Shown: positions 50,726 to 59,719 of the stretch, in pieces | How positions within the stretch are numbered: the stretch's first letter is position 1 | Layout of the letters: every line of letters begins with the position of its first letter | Assembly (NCBI RefSeq): GCF_042731755.1 | Contig: NZ_JBHWLR010000004.1 | Span: 186,001 to 250,000 of the forward strand | From: Promicromonospora sp042731755 | GTDB taxonomy: Bacteria; Actinomycetota; Actinomycetes; Actinomycetales; Cellulomonadaceae | Reading direction: 5' to 3' | DNA: 64,000 nt | Notes under the pieces: generated by a model | Seen by the model: the letters and a program-made list of their open reading frames with translations, nothing else | Databases searched by the model: none | Told to the model about the DNA's origin: nothing | Made by a program: the position numbers and the translations under genes

Positions 50726-53287
50726 TCACGCCCCGCCGGCCGCCATCTGGCCCGACGGCGGCAGGTCGCGCGGCACCAGACCGGCGCCCGCGGGCACCGA
50801 CTGGGGCTCGGCCTGGGTCGGACGACGACGCTCGTCGCGCTCCGTACCGCGGAACGTGAACTCGCCGAGGATGCCCTCGCCCTCGCCGTCGACGATCACC
50901 AGCTGACCCGCCGTGAGGTCGCCGAACAGGATCTTCTCGGACAGCGTGTCCTCGATCTCCCGCTGGATCGCCCTCTTGAGCGGACGGGCGCCGAGCACCG
51001 GGTCGTAGCCCTTCTCCGCCAGCAGACGCTTCGCGGCGGGGGTGAGCTCGATGCCCATGTCCCGGTCGCGCAGGCGACGGTCGAGCTTCGCGATCTCCAG
51101 GTCGACGATCTCGATGATCTCGTTCTGGGAGAGCTGCGGGAACACGACCACGTCGTCGACGCGGTTGAGGAACTCGGGCCGGAAGTGCTGCTTGAGCTCC
51201 TCGTTGACCTTCGCCTTCATGCGCTCGTAGGAGGTCACCAGGTCGCCGCCGGCGTTGAAGCCGGTCTGGACGCCCTTGGCGATGTCCCGCGTGCCCAGGT
51301 TGGTGGTCATGATGATCACGGTGTTCTTGAAGTCGACCACGCGACCCTGCGAGTCCGTGAGGCGACCGTCCTCGAGCACCTGCAGCAGCGAGTTGAAGAT
51401 GTCGGCGTGCGCCTTCTCCACCTCGTCGAACAGGACCACGGAGAACGGCTTGCGCCGCACCTTCTCGGTGAGCTGGCCACCCTCGTCGTAGCCGACGTAT
51501 CCGGGCGGGGAGCCGAACAGTCGCGAGACCGTGTGCTTCTCCGAGAACTCGGACATGTCGAGCTGGATGAGCGCGTCCTCGTCCCCGAACAGGAACTCGG
51601 CGAGCGCCTTGGCGAGCTCGGTCTTACCGACACCCGTGGGGCCGGCGAAGATGAACGAGCCACCGGGACGCTTCGGGTCCTTGAGGCCGGCCCGCGTACG
51701 GCGGATGGCCTGCGACAGGGCCTTGATGGCGGTCTCCTGGCCGACGACCCGCTTGTGCAGCTCGTCCTCCATGTGGAGCAGCCGGCTGGACTCCTCCTCG
51801 GTGAGCTTGACGACCGGGATGCCCGTGGACATCGCGAGGACCTCGGCGATCAGCTCGTCGTCGACCTCCGCGACCGTGTCCAGGTCGCCCGACTTCCAGG
51901 CCTTCTCCTTGTCCGCGCGGACCTGCGTGAGCTGCTTCTCCTTGTCACGCAGCCCGGCGGCCTTCTCGAAGTCCTGCTCGTCGATCGCCGACTCCTTCTC
52001 GCGGCGCGCCTCGGCGATGGACTCGTCGAGCTCCTTGAGCTCCGGCGGCGCCGTCATGCGACGGATGCGGAGCCGGGCCCCGGCCTCGTCGATCAGGTCG
52101 ATCGCCTTGTCCGGGAGGAACCGGTCGTTGATGTACCGGTCCGCGAGCGTGGCGGCGGAGACCAGCGCGGAGTCCGTGATGGACACGCGGTGGTGCGCCT
52201 CGTAGCGGTCGCGCAGACCCTTGAGGATCTCGATGGCGTGCTCGAGCGACGGCTCGGCCACCTGGATCGGCTGGAAGCGACGCTCCAGGGCCGGGTCCTT
52301 CTCGACGTACTTGCGGTACTCGTCGAGGGTGGTGGCACCGATCGTCTGCAGCTCACCGCGAGCCAGCATGGGCTTCAGGATGGAGGCGGCGTCGATCGCG
52401 CCCTCGGCGGCACCCGCACCCACCAGGGTGTGGATCTCGTCGATGAACAGGATGATGTCGCCGCGGGTGCGGATCTCCTTGAGCACCTTCTTGAGGCGCT
52501 CCTCGAAGTCACCGCGGTAGCGCGAGCCGGCCACCAGGGCGCCCAGGTCCAGCGTGTAGAGCTGCTTGTCCTTGAGCGTCTCGGGGACGTCGCCCTTGAC
52601 GATGTCCTGGGCGAGGCCCTCGACGACGGCCGTCTTGCCGACGCCGGGCTCACCGATCAGCACCGGGTTGTTCTTGGTGCGGCGGGACAGCACCTGCATG
52701 ACCCGCTCGATCTCCTGCGTGCGCCCGATGACCGGGTCGAGCTTGCCCTCGCGCGCGGCCTGGGTGAGGTTGCGGCCGAACTGGTCGAGCACGGCCGAGC
52801 CCGCGGGCTGACCTTCCTGAGGGCCACCGGCGGAGACAGGCTCCTTGCCCTGGTAGCCGCTCAGCAGCTGGATGACCTGCTGGCGAACCTTGTTCAGGTC
52901 GGCACCCATCTTGGTGAGCACCTGTGCGGCAACGCCCTCACCCTCGCGGATGAGGCCGAGCAGGATGTGCTCGGTGCCGATGTAGTTGTGACCGAGCTGC
53001 AGCGCCTCGCGGAGCGACAGCTCAAGGACCTTCTTGGCGCGCGGCGTGAACGGGATGTGCCCGCTCGGCGCCTGCTGCCCCTCACCGATGATCTCGGTGA
53101 CCTGGGTACGGACGCCGTCGAGCGAGATCCCGAGCGACTCCAGCGCCTTGGCGGCCACGCCCTCACCCTCGTGGATGAGGCCGAGCAGGATGTGCTCCGT
53201 GCCGATGTAGTTGTGGTTCAGCATCCGCGCCTCTTCCTGGGCGAGGACGACGACCCGACGGGCGCGATCCGTAAATCTCTCGAACAT
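50726..53287 (-). CDS. clpC: ClpC ATP-dependent unfoldase
   Basis: An 853-residue class 1 Hsp100 protein that unfolds substrates for the ClpP protease. Two N-terminal Clp_N repeats (NYIGTEHILLGLIHEGEG and NYIGTEHILLGLIREGEG), first AAA domain with GEPGVGKT, a UVR-containing middle domain (AIDEQDFEKAAGLRDKEKQL), second AAA domain with GPTGVGKT and the ClpP-docking region, ending in a charged tail. The start MFERFTDRARR is the family norm and follows GGGAG; five codons upstream are not conserved. A ClgR-type box 105 bases upstream suggests stress control. Confidence 0.95.
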   Translation of the reverse strand: MFERFTDRARRVVVLAQEEARMLNHNYIGTEHILLGLIHEGEGVAAKALESLGISLDGVRTQVTEIIGEGQQAPSGHIPFTPRAKKVLELSLREALQLGHNYIGTEHILLGLIREGEGVAAQVLTKMGADLNKVRQQVIQLLSGYQGKEPVSAGGPQEGQPAGSAVLDQFGRNLTQAAREGKLDPVIGRTQEIERVMQVLSRRTKNNPVLIGEPGVGKTAVVEGLAQDIVKGDVPETLKDKQLYTLDLGALVAGSRYRGDFEERLKKVLKEIRTRGDIILFIDEIHTLVGAGAAEGAIDAASILKPMLARGELQTIGATTLDEYRKYVEKDPALERRFQPIQVAEPSLEHAIEILKGLRDRYEAHHRVSITDSALVSAATLADRYINDRFLPDKAIDLIDEAGARLRIRRMTAPPELKELDESIAEARREKESAIDEQDFEKAAGLRDKEKQLTQVRADKEKAWKSGDLDTVAEVDDELIAEVLAMSTGIPVVKLTEEESSRLLHMEDELHKRVVGQETAIKALSQAIRRTRAGLKDPKRPGGSFIFAGPTGVGKTELAKALAEFLFGDEDALIQLDMSEFSEKHTVSRLFGSPPGYVGYDEGGQLTEKVRRKPFSVVLFDEVEKAHADIFNSLLQVLEDGRLTDSQGRVVDFKNTVIIMTTNLGTRDIAKGVQTGFNAGGDLVTSYERMKAKVNEELKQHFRPEFLNRVDDVVVFPQLSQNEIIEIVDLEIAKLDRRLRDRDMGIELTPAAKRLLAEKGYDPVLGARPLKRAIQREIEDTLSEKILFGDLTAGQLVIVDGEGEGILGEFTFRGTERDERRRPTQAEPQSVPAGAGLVPRDLPPSGQMAAGGA

Positions 53288-53391
53288 GTGCTGCTCCCTC
53301 ACGAGCGGCGTACACCTGCACCGGCGGTACCAGGCCTGACCGCAATGACTCTATGCGCTCCCAACGCGCCCATGTACCGGTTGATGCCCAT

Positions 53392-53405
53392 GTTCGCCAG
53401 GGGCG
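53392..53405. promoter_or_regulatory. ClgR-type box upstream of clpC
   Basis: GTTCGC-CAGGG-GCG fits the GTTCGC-N5-GCG pattern described for ClgR in Streptomyces. Located in the 296-bp gap before clpC, in which no gene is seen. The clgR gene is not in the window. Confidence 0.6.
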
Positions 53406-53583
53406 TGACGATGTACCACCCGCGGACGGCAAAGTCCGGGCCGGCACGCGGCGACACGCCCGGACAAGCGGATTCGACGGCGAGTCCGGGCTGATTCCCG
53501 GCCGATTCCGGCGAAGGTCGTTGACGCCTCCCCGCGTACCCGGCAGTCTCGTTGTCAGACCCGCACCCGCGCCGGGAGGCCAC

Positions 53584-54204
53584 ATGGCGGACGAACCGAG
53601 CCCGACCCCCGAGTCCTGGGAACAGATCGTCGCGCGCTTCGCGCGCTTCTCCGGCGTCGTCGGCGAGGTCGACGACCCGCTGACCTGGGGCCTCGACCTC
53701 GTCGAGGAGGAAGTCACCGGGGTGTCCGACAGCACGGACCCCACGGAGGAACGCTTTCTGCGCTCCTACCGCACCTTCGCCGGCGAGACGGTGGAGGTCG
53801 AGACCCTGCGCGTCCCGGCCACCCCGGCACAGGTCGAGGACATCGTGCGGGCCGCCTGCAGCGGCGCGCTCGTCGCCCCGCTGCACGCCGACGTCGACCC
53901 GGGCGCCTCGCCCGAGGTGGCCGACGTGGCCGAGCTCGCCGAGTCGTACCAGGACTACCGCAGCGCGATGCGGGCCATCGTCGCCGAGGTGGACGACGTC
54001 CCCTGCGAGACCCGCCAGTTCCACGTCGACGGCACGGCCAAGCGCTGCATGCGGGTCACCGTGCGCAACGTGACCGCCGTCTACTCCCCCGCCGCCGACC
54101 GTGCGGTGGTGGTCACGGGACCCGCCGACCTGGTGGACCGGATCGACGTCATCACGCGGCCGATCCGCAACCTGCTCCACGGCGAGGAGGGGCCACGGTT
54201 CTGA
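53584..54204 (+). CDS. Hypothetical cytoplasmic protein
   Basis: A 206-residue acidic protein with no membrane segment or signal and no family I recognise. It is rich in Asp/Glu/Val; a possible beta-rich C-terminal part spans FHVDGTAKRCMRVTVRNVTAVYSPAADRAVVV. GGGAGG before the ATG supports the start. It diverges from clpC and precedes the secreted stalk-protein gene by 34 bases, so the two may form an operon. Confidence 0.6.
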   Translation: MADEPSPTPESWEQIVARFARFSGVVGEVDDPLTWGLDLVEEEVTGVSDSTDPTEERFLRSYRTFAGETVEVETLRVPATPAQVEDIVRAACSGALVAPLHADVDPGASPEVADVAELAESYQDYRSAMRAIVAEVDDVPCETRQFHVDGTAKRCMRVTVRNVTAVYSPAADRAVVVTGPADLVDRIDVITRPIRNLLHGEEGPRF

Positions 54205-54238
54205 ACGGCTCCGCGGCCGCGGCGGTAGGATCGCCGCC

Positions 54239-55069
54239 GTGATCCGCACCATCGCCTCCGCCGCAGCGCTGCGGCCGACGGCACGTCACGTCACGGCACG
54301 TCGCCGGCTCTCCCTGACCCTGCTCCTCCTGTTCGTGCTCGCCCTGGTGGGCACCGCCGTCGTCGGGCAGCGGGCCGTGGCCGCCGAGCGCAGCGGCGAC
54401 GACATCTGGGTGAGCGCCGACGGCGTCGCGTTCGAGCGCGGGCGTGAGAGCGACGAGGTCACGTACGTGGTCCGGTCCCCGACGTCGAAGAGCGCCCGCT
54501 CGTACTCGCGCGACCTGACCCGGTCCGAGCAGAACCAGGGCTGGACGTCGTTCCGGGAGGCCCGCCAGGCCTACCCGGACGGCTACTGCGTGGTGTGGGT
54601 CGAGGTCGAGGACGCGAGCAGCTGGCACGAGTCGGGCAACAGCAGCGTGTGCACCGCCGCCGAGCAGGCCCCGGCCCCCACCTCCACGCCGACGCCGACC
54701 CCCACGCCCGAGGCCGAGGAGACGGCAGAGGCCACGCCCACGCCGACCGCCACGGCCCCGCCGGTCGCGGCCGAGCCCGCGGCGCCGACGTCGACCCCGA
54801 CGCCCACGCCGACCACCGGCCCGTCCGCCTCGGCCACGCCCAGCCCGACGCCGTCGCCCACCGTCTCGGCGACACCCAGCCCCTCGCCGTCCCCGTCGTC
54901 GACCCCGGCGCTGCTGCCCGACCTCGGCCAGCCCGCCGCGGCCACCGTGCAGACCCCCGTCGCGGACGAGGACGAGGTGATCACGCCGCTCGGCTGGGTC
55001 GCGGTGCTCGGCGGCGGGACGCTGCTGGCGCTGGGCGGCCTGCTCGTGCTCTGGCGCCGGCTCACCTGA
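54239..55069 (+). CDS. Membrane-anchored protein with a Pro/Thr stalk
   Basis: A 276-residue protein. An N-terminal membrane segment (about 25-45) leads to an extracytoplasmic domain of about 90 residues with two Cys (GYCVVWVEV and SSVCTAAE), then a stalk of about 100 residues made of TPTPTP and SPSPSP runs, and a C-terminal membrane segment ending LLVLWRRLT. There is no LPXTG sorting motif, so it may be a two-pass or C-terminally anchored surface protein. AGGA eight bases upstream supports the GTG. Function unknown; the low-complexity part is not evidence for any family. Confidence 0.6.
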   Translation: MIRTIASAAALRPTARHVTARRRLSLTLLLLFVLALVGTAVVGQRAVAAERSGDDIWVSADGVAFERGRESDEVTYVVRSPTSKSARSYSRDLTRSEQNQGWTSFREARQAYPDGYCVVWVEVEDASSWHESGNSSVCTAAEQAPAPTSTPTPTPTPEAEETAEATPTPTATAPPVAAEPAAPTSTPTPTPTTGPSASATPSPTPSPTVSATPSPSPSPSSTPALLPDLGQPAAATVQTPVADEDEVITPLGWVAVLGGGTLLALGGLLVLWRRLT

Positions 55070-55174
55070 CGCGCCGCCGGCCCGGGCCACCAGCCCGGGA
55101 CCGGCCCCCGCCGTCCGCCCCGGCCGGACCGCGCCGCTCCGGCCGGACCGCGCCGCCCGGGGCAGACTGAGGCG

Positions 55175-55780
55175 GTGACCACTCCCGCAGGCCTCCTGCT
55201 GACCCCCGGCGCGGGCGCGAACCGCGACAGCCCGGCGCTCGTCACGGTCGAGCGCACCCTGGCCGACGCCGAACCGCCGCTGCCCGTGCGCCGCGCCGAC
55301 TTCCCGTACCGCCTGGAGGGACGCCGGATGCCGGACCGGGCGCCGGTCGCCGTCGAGCACCTGCGGGCCGTGGCCGCCGCCTGGGCGGACGAGCTCGGCG
55401 TGGGCACGGACCGGCTGCTCCTGGGCGGGCGGTCGTACGGCGGGCGGATGTGCTCCATGGCGGTCGCCGAGGGGCTGCCCGCCGCCGGCCTCGTGCTGCT
55501 CAGCTACCCGCTGCACCCGCCGGGGCGGCCGGAGAAGCTCCGGGTCGAGCACTTCGGGCGGATCGAGGTGCCCACCCTCTTCGTGTCCGGCGACAAGGAC
55601 CCGTTCGGCACGCCCGACGAGCTCGCGGAGCACGTCGCCGCGATCCCCGGGCCGGTCACCACCGTGACGCTGTCGGGCGCGCACGACATGCGCGGCGTCG
55701 CGCGCGAGCAGGCCGTGGCCGACGCGGTGGCGACGTGGGTGCGGAACATGTCAGACCCTCAGGTCACCCGGGGGACCTGA
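55175..55780 (+). CDS. Alpha/beta-hydrolase, KANL3/Tex30-like
   Basis: A 201-residue small hydrolase. LLLTPGAGANRDSP gives the oxyanion loop, nucleophile S87 is in GGRSYGGRM, the acid is in SGDKDPFG (about 140-142), and the His is H170 in SGAHDM. These match the Tex30/KANL3-like dienelactone-hydrolase-related group. Reaction unknown. Its stop codon lies within the family-A hairpin. Confidence 0.8.
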   Translation: MTTPAGLLLTPGAGANRDSPALVTVERTLADAEPPLPVRRADFPYRLEGRRMPDRAPVAVEHLRAVAAAWADELGVGTDRLLLGGRSYGGRMCSMAVAEGLPAAGLVLLSYPLHPPGRPEKLRVEHFGRIEVPTLFVSGDKDPFGTPDELAEHVAAIPGPVTTVTLSGAHDMRGVAREQAVADAVATWVRNMSDPQVTRGT

Positions 55781-55790
55781 GGGTCTGACA
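55749..55790. terminator. Hairpin, family A copy 2
   Basis: TGTCAGACCCTCAGGTC pairs perfectly with GACCTGAGGGTCTGACA (17 bp, eight-base loop). The stem includes the last codons and stop of the hydrolase gene, and serves a convergent pair with the deformylase gene. Shares TGTCAGACCCTCAGG with the element at 8156. Confidence 0.8.
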
Positions 55791-55813
55791 CGTTCGAGCG
55801 GGTCAGGAGCCGG

Positions 55814-56503
55814 TCAGCGGCCGCCGGCCGGCTTCTCCGGGTACTCCGGCGGGGTCTTCTCCAGCTCGATCGCGATCTCGCGGCGCTCGGCCACGATGTG
55901 CGGCCGCTCCTCGTCGCGCTGCTCCAGCGCGTCCGCCTGCAGCTCGGCGCTGAGGTGGTCCCAGTACAGGGTGCCGTCGAGGTGCTGGGACTCGTGGATG
56001 AAGCAGCGCGCCAGGTAGCCCGTGCCGGAGAGCTGCACCGGGCCGCCGTGCTGGTCCACGCCCCGCACCGTGGCCGCGCCGGGACGCACCAGGGGCTCGT
56101 ACGCGCCGGGCACGGAGAGGCAGCCCTCCTCCTCGGTCTCGGGCTCGGCCTCCAGGTCCATCTCGAGCACCGGGTTCACCACGTGGCCCACGTGCCGGTC
56201 GCCGGACGCGTCGGTGAGGTCGTACACGAAGACCCGCAGGTCCACGCCCACCTGGGGCGCCGCGAGGCCCACGCCCTGCGCCGACTCCATCGTGGCGAAC
56301 AGGTCGTCCACCAGCCGGGCGAGCTCCGGGGTGGAGAACTCCTCGACGGTGCGCGCGGGGGCGTGCAGCACCGGCTCGCCGATCTCGGTGATGCGCAGCA
56401 CGTGGCCACGGTCCACCTCGGGGGCGGTCGCGGGGTACTCCTCGACCGGCTCGCCGAGCAGGTACGTGACGGGCTTACGTCGTCGGGGGCGGGTCCATGC
56501 CAT
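55814..56503 (-). CDS. def: Peptide deformylase
   Basis: A 229-residue enzyme removing the N-formyl group from new proteins. Motif 1 is GVGLAAPQ (77-84), motif 2 EEGCLSVPG with metal ligand C128, and motif 3 HESQH with H170, E171 and H174. The acidic N-terminal extension of about 35 residues is usual for actinobacteria. Its start is 23 bases from that of the divergent AFG1-like gene; the transcript is probably leaderless. Confidence 0.92.
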   Translation of the reverse strand: MAWTRPRRRKPVTYLLGEPVEEYPATAPEVDRGHVLRITEIGEPVLHAPARTVEEFSTPELARLVDDLFATMESAQGVGLAAPQVGVDLRVFVYDLTDASGDRHVGHVVNPVLEMDLEAEPETEEEGCLSVPGAYEPLVRPGAATVRGVDQHGGPVQLSGTGYLARCFIHESQHLDGTLYWDHLSAELQADALEQRDEERPHIVAERREIAIELEKTPPEYPEKPAGGR

Positions 56504-56510
56504 GGCAGAG

Positions 56511-56520
56511 AGGGTACCTT
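56511..56520. promoter_or_regulatory. Overlapping back-to-back -10 elements
   Basis: AGGGTACCTT holds TACCTT on the + strand (ending six bases before the AFG1-like ATG) and TACCCT on the - strand (ending seven bases before the def ATG), sharing GTAC. Both fit TANNNT -10 boxes of leaderless actinobacterial transcripts. Confidence 0.55.
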
Positions 56521-56526
56521 CGACGC

Positions 56527-57621
56527 ATGCCGCACACGCCGATCCGCGACGCCGCAGGCGCCGCGGGGTACGTGCTCGACGCGGCGCAGCACGCCGCCGC
56601 GGAGCACCTCGAGGACCTGCTGCACACCCTGGACGCCGGGCCGGGGCACGCCCGCCGCGACGCGGTGCCCGGCGCCTACCTCTGGGGACCGGTGGGCCGC
56701 GGCAAGACCTGGCTCCTGGACCGGTTCCACGCCCGGGCGGGCGGTCCGCGGTTCCACTTCCACGAGTTCTACCGCGCGCTGCACGCCGAGGTCTGGGCAC
56801 GTACGGGCACACCCGACGCGATGGACCGCGCCCTGGACGCCCTGCTCGGCGGCTCGCGGGTGCTCTGCTTCGACGAGCTCCACCTGCACGACGCCGGGGA
56901 CACCATGCTGCTGTCCCGCGCCCTGCGCACCCTGCTCGGCCGCGGGGTCACGCTCGTCGCGACGTCGAACTACCCGCCGCAGGGCCTGCTGCCCGACCCG
57001 CTGTTCCACGAGCTCGCGGAACCCCTGATCGCGCTCCTGGAGTCGTCGCTCGACGTGCTGCGGGTGGACGGGCCGGTGGACTACCGCGAGCTCCGCGCGC
57101 CAGGCGTCCGGCCGGGCGTCGGGCCGAGCGTCGCAGCGGGTGCGGACGGCGGCGGCTGGCGGGCCGGGTCCGCGCTGCCGCCCGGTCCGAGCGGCCTCGC
57201 CGGCGCCGGGCTGACCCGGCCGACGGCGGACGAGGCGGCCGACGTGCCCCTCGCCGGCGGGCGGAGCGTGCGCGCCCTGCGGGCGTCGGACGGGCTGGTC
57301 TGGTTCGACTTCGCCGGCCTCTGCGCGGCACCCGTCTCCGCGCTGGACCTGCTGTCGCTGGCGGAGCGGTTCGACCGGTGGGTGGTGTCCGACGTCGTGC
57401 CGTTCGCCGACTGCCGGATCAGCACGCAGCAGCGGTTCGTGAACCTCGTGGACGTGCTCTACGACCGGGACCTGCCGCTGGTGCTGACCGCGCCGGGCCC
57501 GCTGGACGAGGTGCTCGTGGTGCCTGCCGGCCGCCCCGCGCCCCCGGACCTGGCCCGCGCGACGAGCCGGCTGCGACAGCTGGGACAGGCCGCGCAGCTC
57601 GCGGGCGAGGGCGTCGGATGA
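56527..57621 (+). CDS. zapE: AFG1/ZapE-like ATPase
   Basis: A 364-residue AAA ATPase. Walker A is GPVGRGKT (54-61) and Walker B VLCFDELHLHD (112-122), then VATSNYPPQGLLPDPLF with the sensor Asn; the C-terminal part has WFDFAGLCAAPVSALDLLSLAERF. In proteobacteria ZapE acts at the division ring, and mitochondrial AFG1 handles misfolded membrane proteins; the role in actinobacteria is not known. A Gly/Ala/Pro-rich insert at about 195-235 is poorly conserved. Its stop overlaps the next start by four bases. Confidence 0.85.
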   Translation: MPHTPIRDAAGAAGYVLDAAQHAAAEHLEDLLHTLDAGPGHARRDAVPGAYLWGPVGRGKTWLLDRFHARAGGPRFHFHEFYRALHAEVWARTGTPDAMDRALDALLGGSRVLCFDELHLHDAGDTMLLSRALRTLLGRGVTLVATSNYPPQGLLPDPLFHELAEPLIALLESSLDVLRVDGPVDYRELRAPGVRPGVGPSVAAGADGGGWRAGSALPPGPSGLAGAGLTRPTADEAADVPLAGGRSVRALRASDGLVWFDFAGLCAAPVSALDLLSLAERFDRWVVSDVVPFADCRISTQQRFVNLVDVLYDRDLPLVLTAPGPLDEVLVVPAGRPAPPDLARATSRLRQLGQAAQLAGEGVG

Positions 57622-58091
57622 GGCGGGCACGGCACACCCCCACGGGCGGCGACCGGACCGCCCTGGCCGCGCTCCGCCGTCGGGCCGCGCCCGCCGCCGC
57701 CGCGGTGCTGACCGTGGCCGCGGGCCTGTCCGTGCGGTCGGTGCTGACCGGCGACCTGGCGAAGTACGCGGGCGACGCGCTCTACGCGCTGCTGATCTTC
57801 TGGCTCGTGCTGGTGGTCGCGCCGCGCACCCGCGGGTGGGTGGCCGCCGCGGTGGCGTGCGGGGTGAGCGTCGCGGTCGAGCTGTTCCAGCTCACCGGGA
57901 TCCCCGCCGAGCTGGGCGCGCACAGCACGCTCGCCCGCCTGGTGCTCGGCACCACCTTCAACGCCCCGGACCTGCCGTTCTACGCCGTGGGGGCGGGCGC
58001 GGGGTGGGCGCTGCACCTCCTGGCCGGACGCGTCGCCAGGTGGTCTGCCGGACGGCGCACCGCGCGGCGCGCCCGAGCGCCGCACGCCTGA
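57618..58091 (+). CDS. DUF2809-family membrane protein
   Basis: A 157-residue protein with four membrane segments; the core GDALYALLIFWLVLVVAP, VELFQLTGIP and LGTTFNAPDLPFYAVGAG matches DUF2809 (VanZ-like). Coupled to the AFG1-like gene by an ATGA overlap. Function unknown. Confidence 0.75.
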   Translation: MRRARHTPTGGDRTALAALRRRAAPAAAAVLTVAAGLSVRSVLTGDLAKYAGDALYALLIFWLVLVVAPRTRGWVAAAVACGVSVAVELFQLTGIPAELGAHSTLARLVLGTTFNAPDLPFYAVGAGAGWALHLLAGRVARWSAGRRTARRARAPHA

Positions 58092-58165
58092 GGGTCGCCG
58101 GTCACGGACGGGCCGTCCGTCTCGTCGGCGGGGTCGACAGCGATCCTCGGTACGGAAGGAACCCG

Positions 58166-58555
58166 ATGAACATCGCCCTGTGGACAGCGGCCGGACTGCT
58201 CGCCCTCGCCTACGTGGCCGGGGGCCTGATCAAGGTGGTCATGAGCAAGCCGCGGCTCCTGGCGACGGGCGGGCCGTCGGCCGGGTGGGCCGAGGAGGTC
58301 AGGCCGGCCGGCATCAAGGCGATCGGCGTGCTCGAGATCCTGGGCGGCCTCGGCCTGGTGCTGCCCGCCCTGGTGGGCGTGGCGCCGGAGCTGGTGCCGC
58401 TGGCCGCCCTGGGCCTGGCGATGATCATGGTGGGGGCCGCGGTCACGCGCCTCGCACGCCGCGAGTACCGGCTCCTGCTCGTGGACCTCGGCTATCTGGT
58501 GCTGATCGCCTTCGTGCTGTGGGGCAGGCTCGGGCCGGAGGCGTTCGTCGCGTGA
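58166..58555 (+). CDS. DoxX-family small membrane protein
   Basis: A 129-residue protein with four hydrophobic segments; ALAYVAGGLIKVVMSK and AIGVLEILGGLGLVLPAL are typical of the DoxX-like (PF13564) group. GGAAGGA precedes the ATG. Convergent with the M24 peptidase gene. Confidence 0.8.
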   Translation: MNIALWTAAGLLALAYVAGGLIKVVMSKPRLLATGGPSAGWAEEVRPAGIKAIGVLEILGGLGLVLPALVGVAPELVPLAALGLAMIMVGAAVTRLARREYRLLLVDLGYLVLIAFVLWGRLGPEAFVA

Positions 58556-58582
58556 CCCGGCCCGGCCAGGGCGAGCCCGGGC

Positions 58583-59719
58583 TCATTCGACGCTGCGCAG
58601 CGCGTGGTCGCTGGTGTTCAGACGGCGCGCGCCGTCCGCGGTGACCGTGACGATGTCCTCGATCCGCACGCCGAAGCTGCCAGGCAGGTAGATGCCGGGC
58701 TCGACCGAGAAGCACATGCCGGGGACCATCGGCAGCTCCTCGCCCTCGATCATGTACGGCGGCTCGTGGGTGGTGACGCCGATGCCGTGGCCGGTGCGGT
58801 GGATGAACTGCTCGCCGTACCCGGCCTCGGTGATCAGCCGCCGCGCCGCCCGGTCGACCTCCTGGCAGGCCACCCCCGGCCGGACCGCGTCGACGCCGGC
58901 CTGCTGGGCCTGCCGCACGATCTCGTGCACCTCGCGGACCTGCGCGGTGGGTTCGCCGACACACACCGTGCGGCTGGTGTCGGAGCCGTAGCCGAACATC
59001 AGGCCGCCGAAGTCGAGCACCACGCAGTCGCCGTCCTGGATCTTGCGCACCCCCGCCTCGTGGTGGGGGTTGGCCCCGTTGGGCCCGGACCCCACCACGG
59101 TGAAGTCGACCTGCTCGTGGCCGTGGGCGCGCAGCAGGTCCGCGAGGTCGGCGGCGACGTCGGTCTCCTGGCGGCCGGCGAAGCGCACGCGCAGGATCTC
59201 CTCGTAGGTCGCGTCGGCGGCCGCGCCCGCGGCGGCCAGGCGCGCCAGCTCGTTCTCGTCCTTGACGGCGCGCAGCATCGGGAGCCGGTGGGTCAGCGAC
59301 CGGTAGCCCGACGCGGGCAGCGCCGTCTGCAGCCCCAGCAGGTGCAGGGCCCACGTGTTGTCGGAGACGCCGAAGGTCCCGTCCGGGCGCAGCAGGTCGC
59401 GCACCACGTCGTACGGGTCGGCGCCGTCCAGCCAGCCCACGAGCGTGGTCGCCGGGGCGCCCTCGGCCCGCTCGGCGTCCGGCCGCTCGAGCGTCGGCAC
59501 CAGCAGCGTGGGCTCCCGATCCGGGGTGAGCAGGAGCATGGTGAGCCGCTCGGTGATCGCCGTCGGCTGGTACCCGGTGAGCCAGACCAGGTCGGGGCCG
59601 GGGGCGACCAGCACGCCGTCGAGGCCGGCGGCCCGGGCGTCGTCGACCACCCGTGCCATCCGGGCGGCGTAGTCCCGGGTGGTGAACGGGACGGCGGTCA
59701 GCGGTGCTTCGGTGCTCAT
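58583..59719 (-). CDS. M24-family metallopeptidase (Xaa-Pro aminopeptidase-like)
   Basis: A 378-residue cytoplasmic peptidase with an N-terminal creatinase-like domain (to about 150) and a C-terminal pita-bread domain. The five metal ligands are present: Asp in VLDFGG, Asp in GSDTSRT, His in GHGIGV, Glu in SVEPGIY and Glu in RIEDIV. Likely cleaves Xaa-Pro dipeptides. Its ATG overlaps the stop of the MFS gene by four bases. Confidence 0.88.
   Translation of the reverse strand: MSTEAPLTAVPFTTRDYAARMARVVDDARAAGLDGVLVAPGPDLVWLTGYQPTAITERLTMLLLTPDREPTLLVPTLERPDAERAEGAPATTLVGWLDGADPYDVVRDLLRPDGTFGVSDNTWALHLLGLQTALPASGYRSLTHRLPMLRAVKDENELARLAAAGAAADATYEEILRVRFAGRQETDVAADLADLLRAHGHEQVDFTVVGSGPNGANPHHEAGVRKIQDGDCVVLDFGGLMFGYGSDTSRTVCVGEPTAQVREVHEIVRQAQQAGVDAVRPGVACQEVDRAARRLITEAGYGEQFIHRTGHGIGVTTHEPPYMIEGEELPMVPGMCFSVEPGIYLPGSFGVRIEDIVTVTADGARRLNTSDHALRSVE

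Noticed and set aside
54686..54930. Pro/Thr/Ser repeat as evidence for a cellulase linker or a specific family
   Set aside because: Low-complexity linkers are common; there is no catalytic or carbohydrate-binding domain attached.
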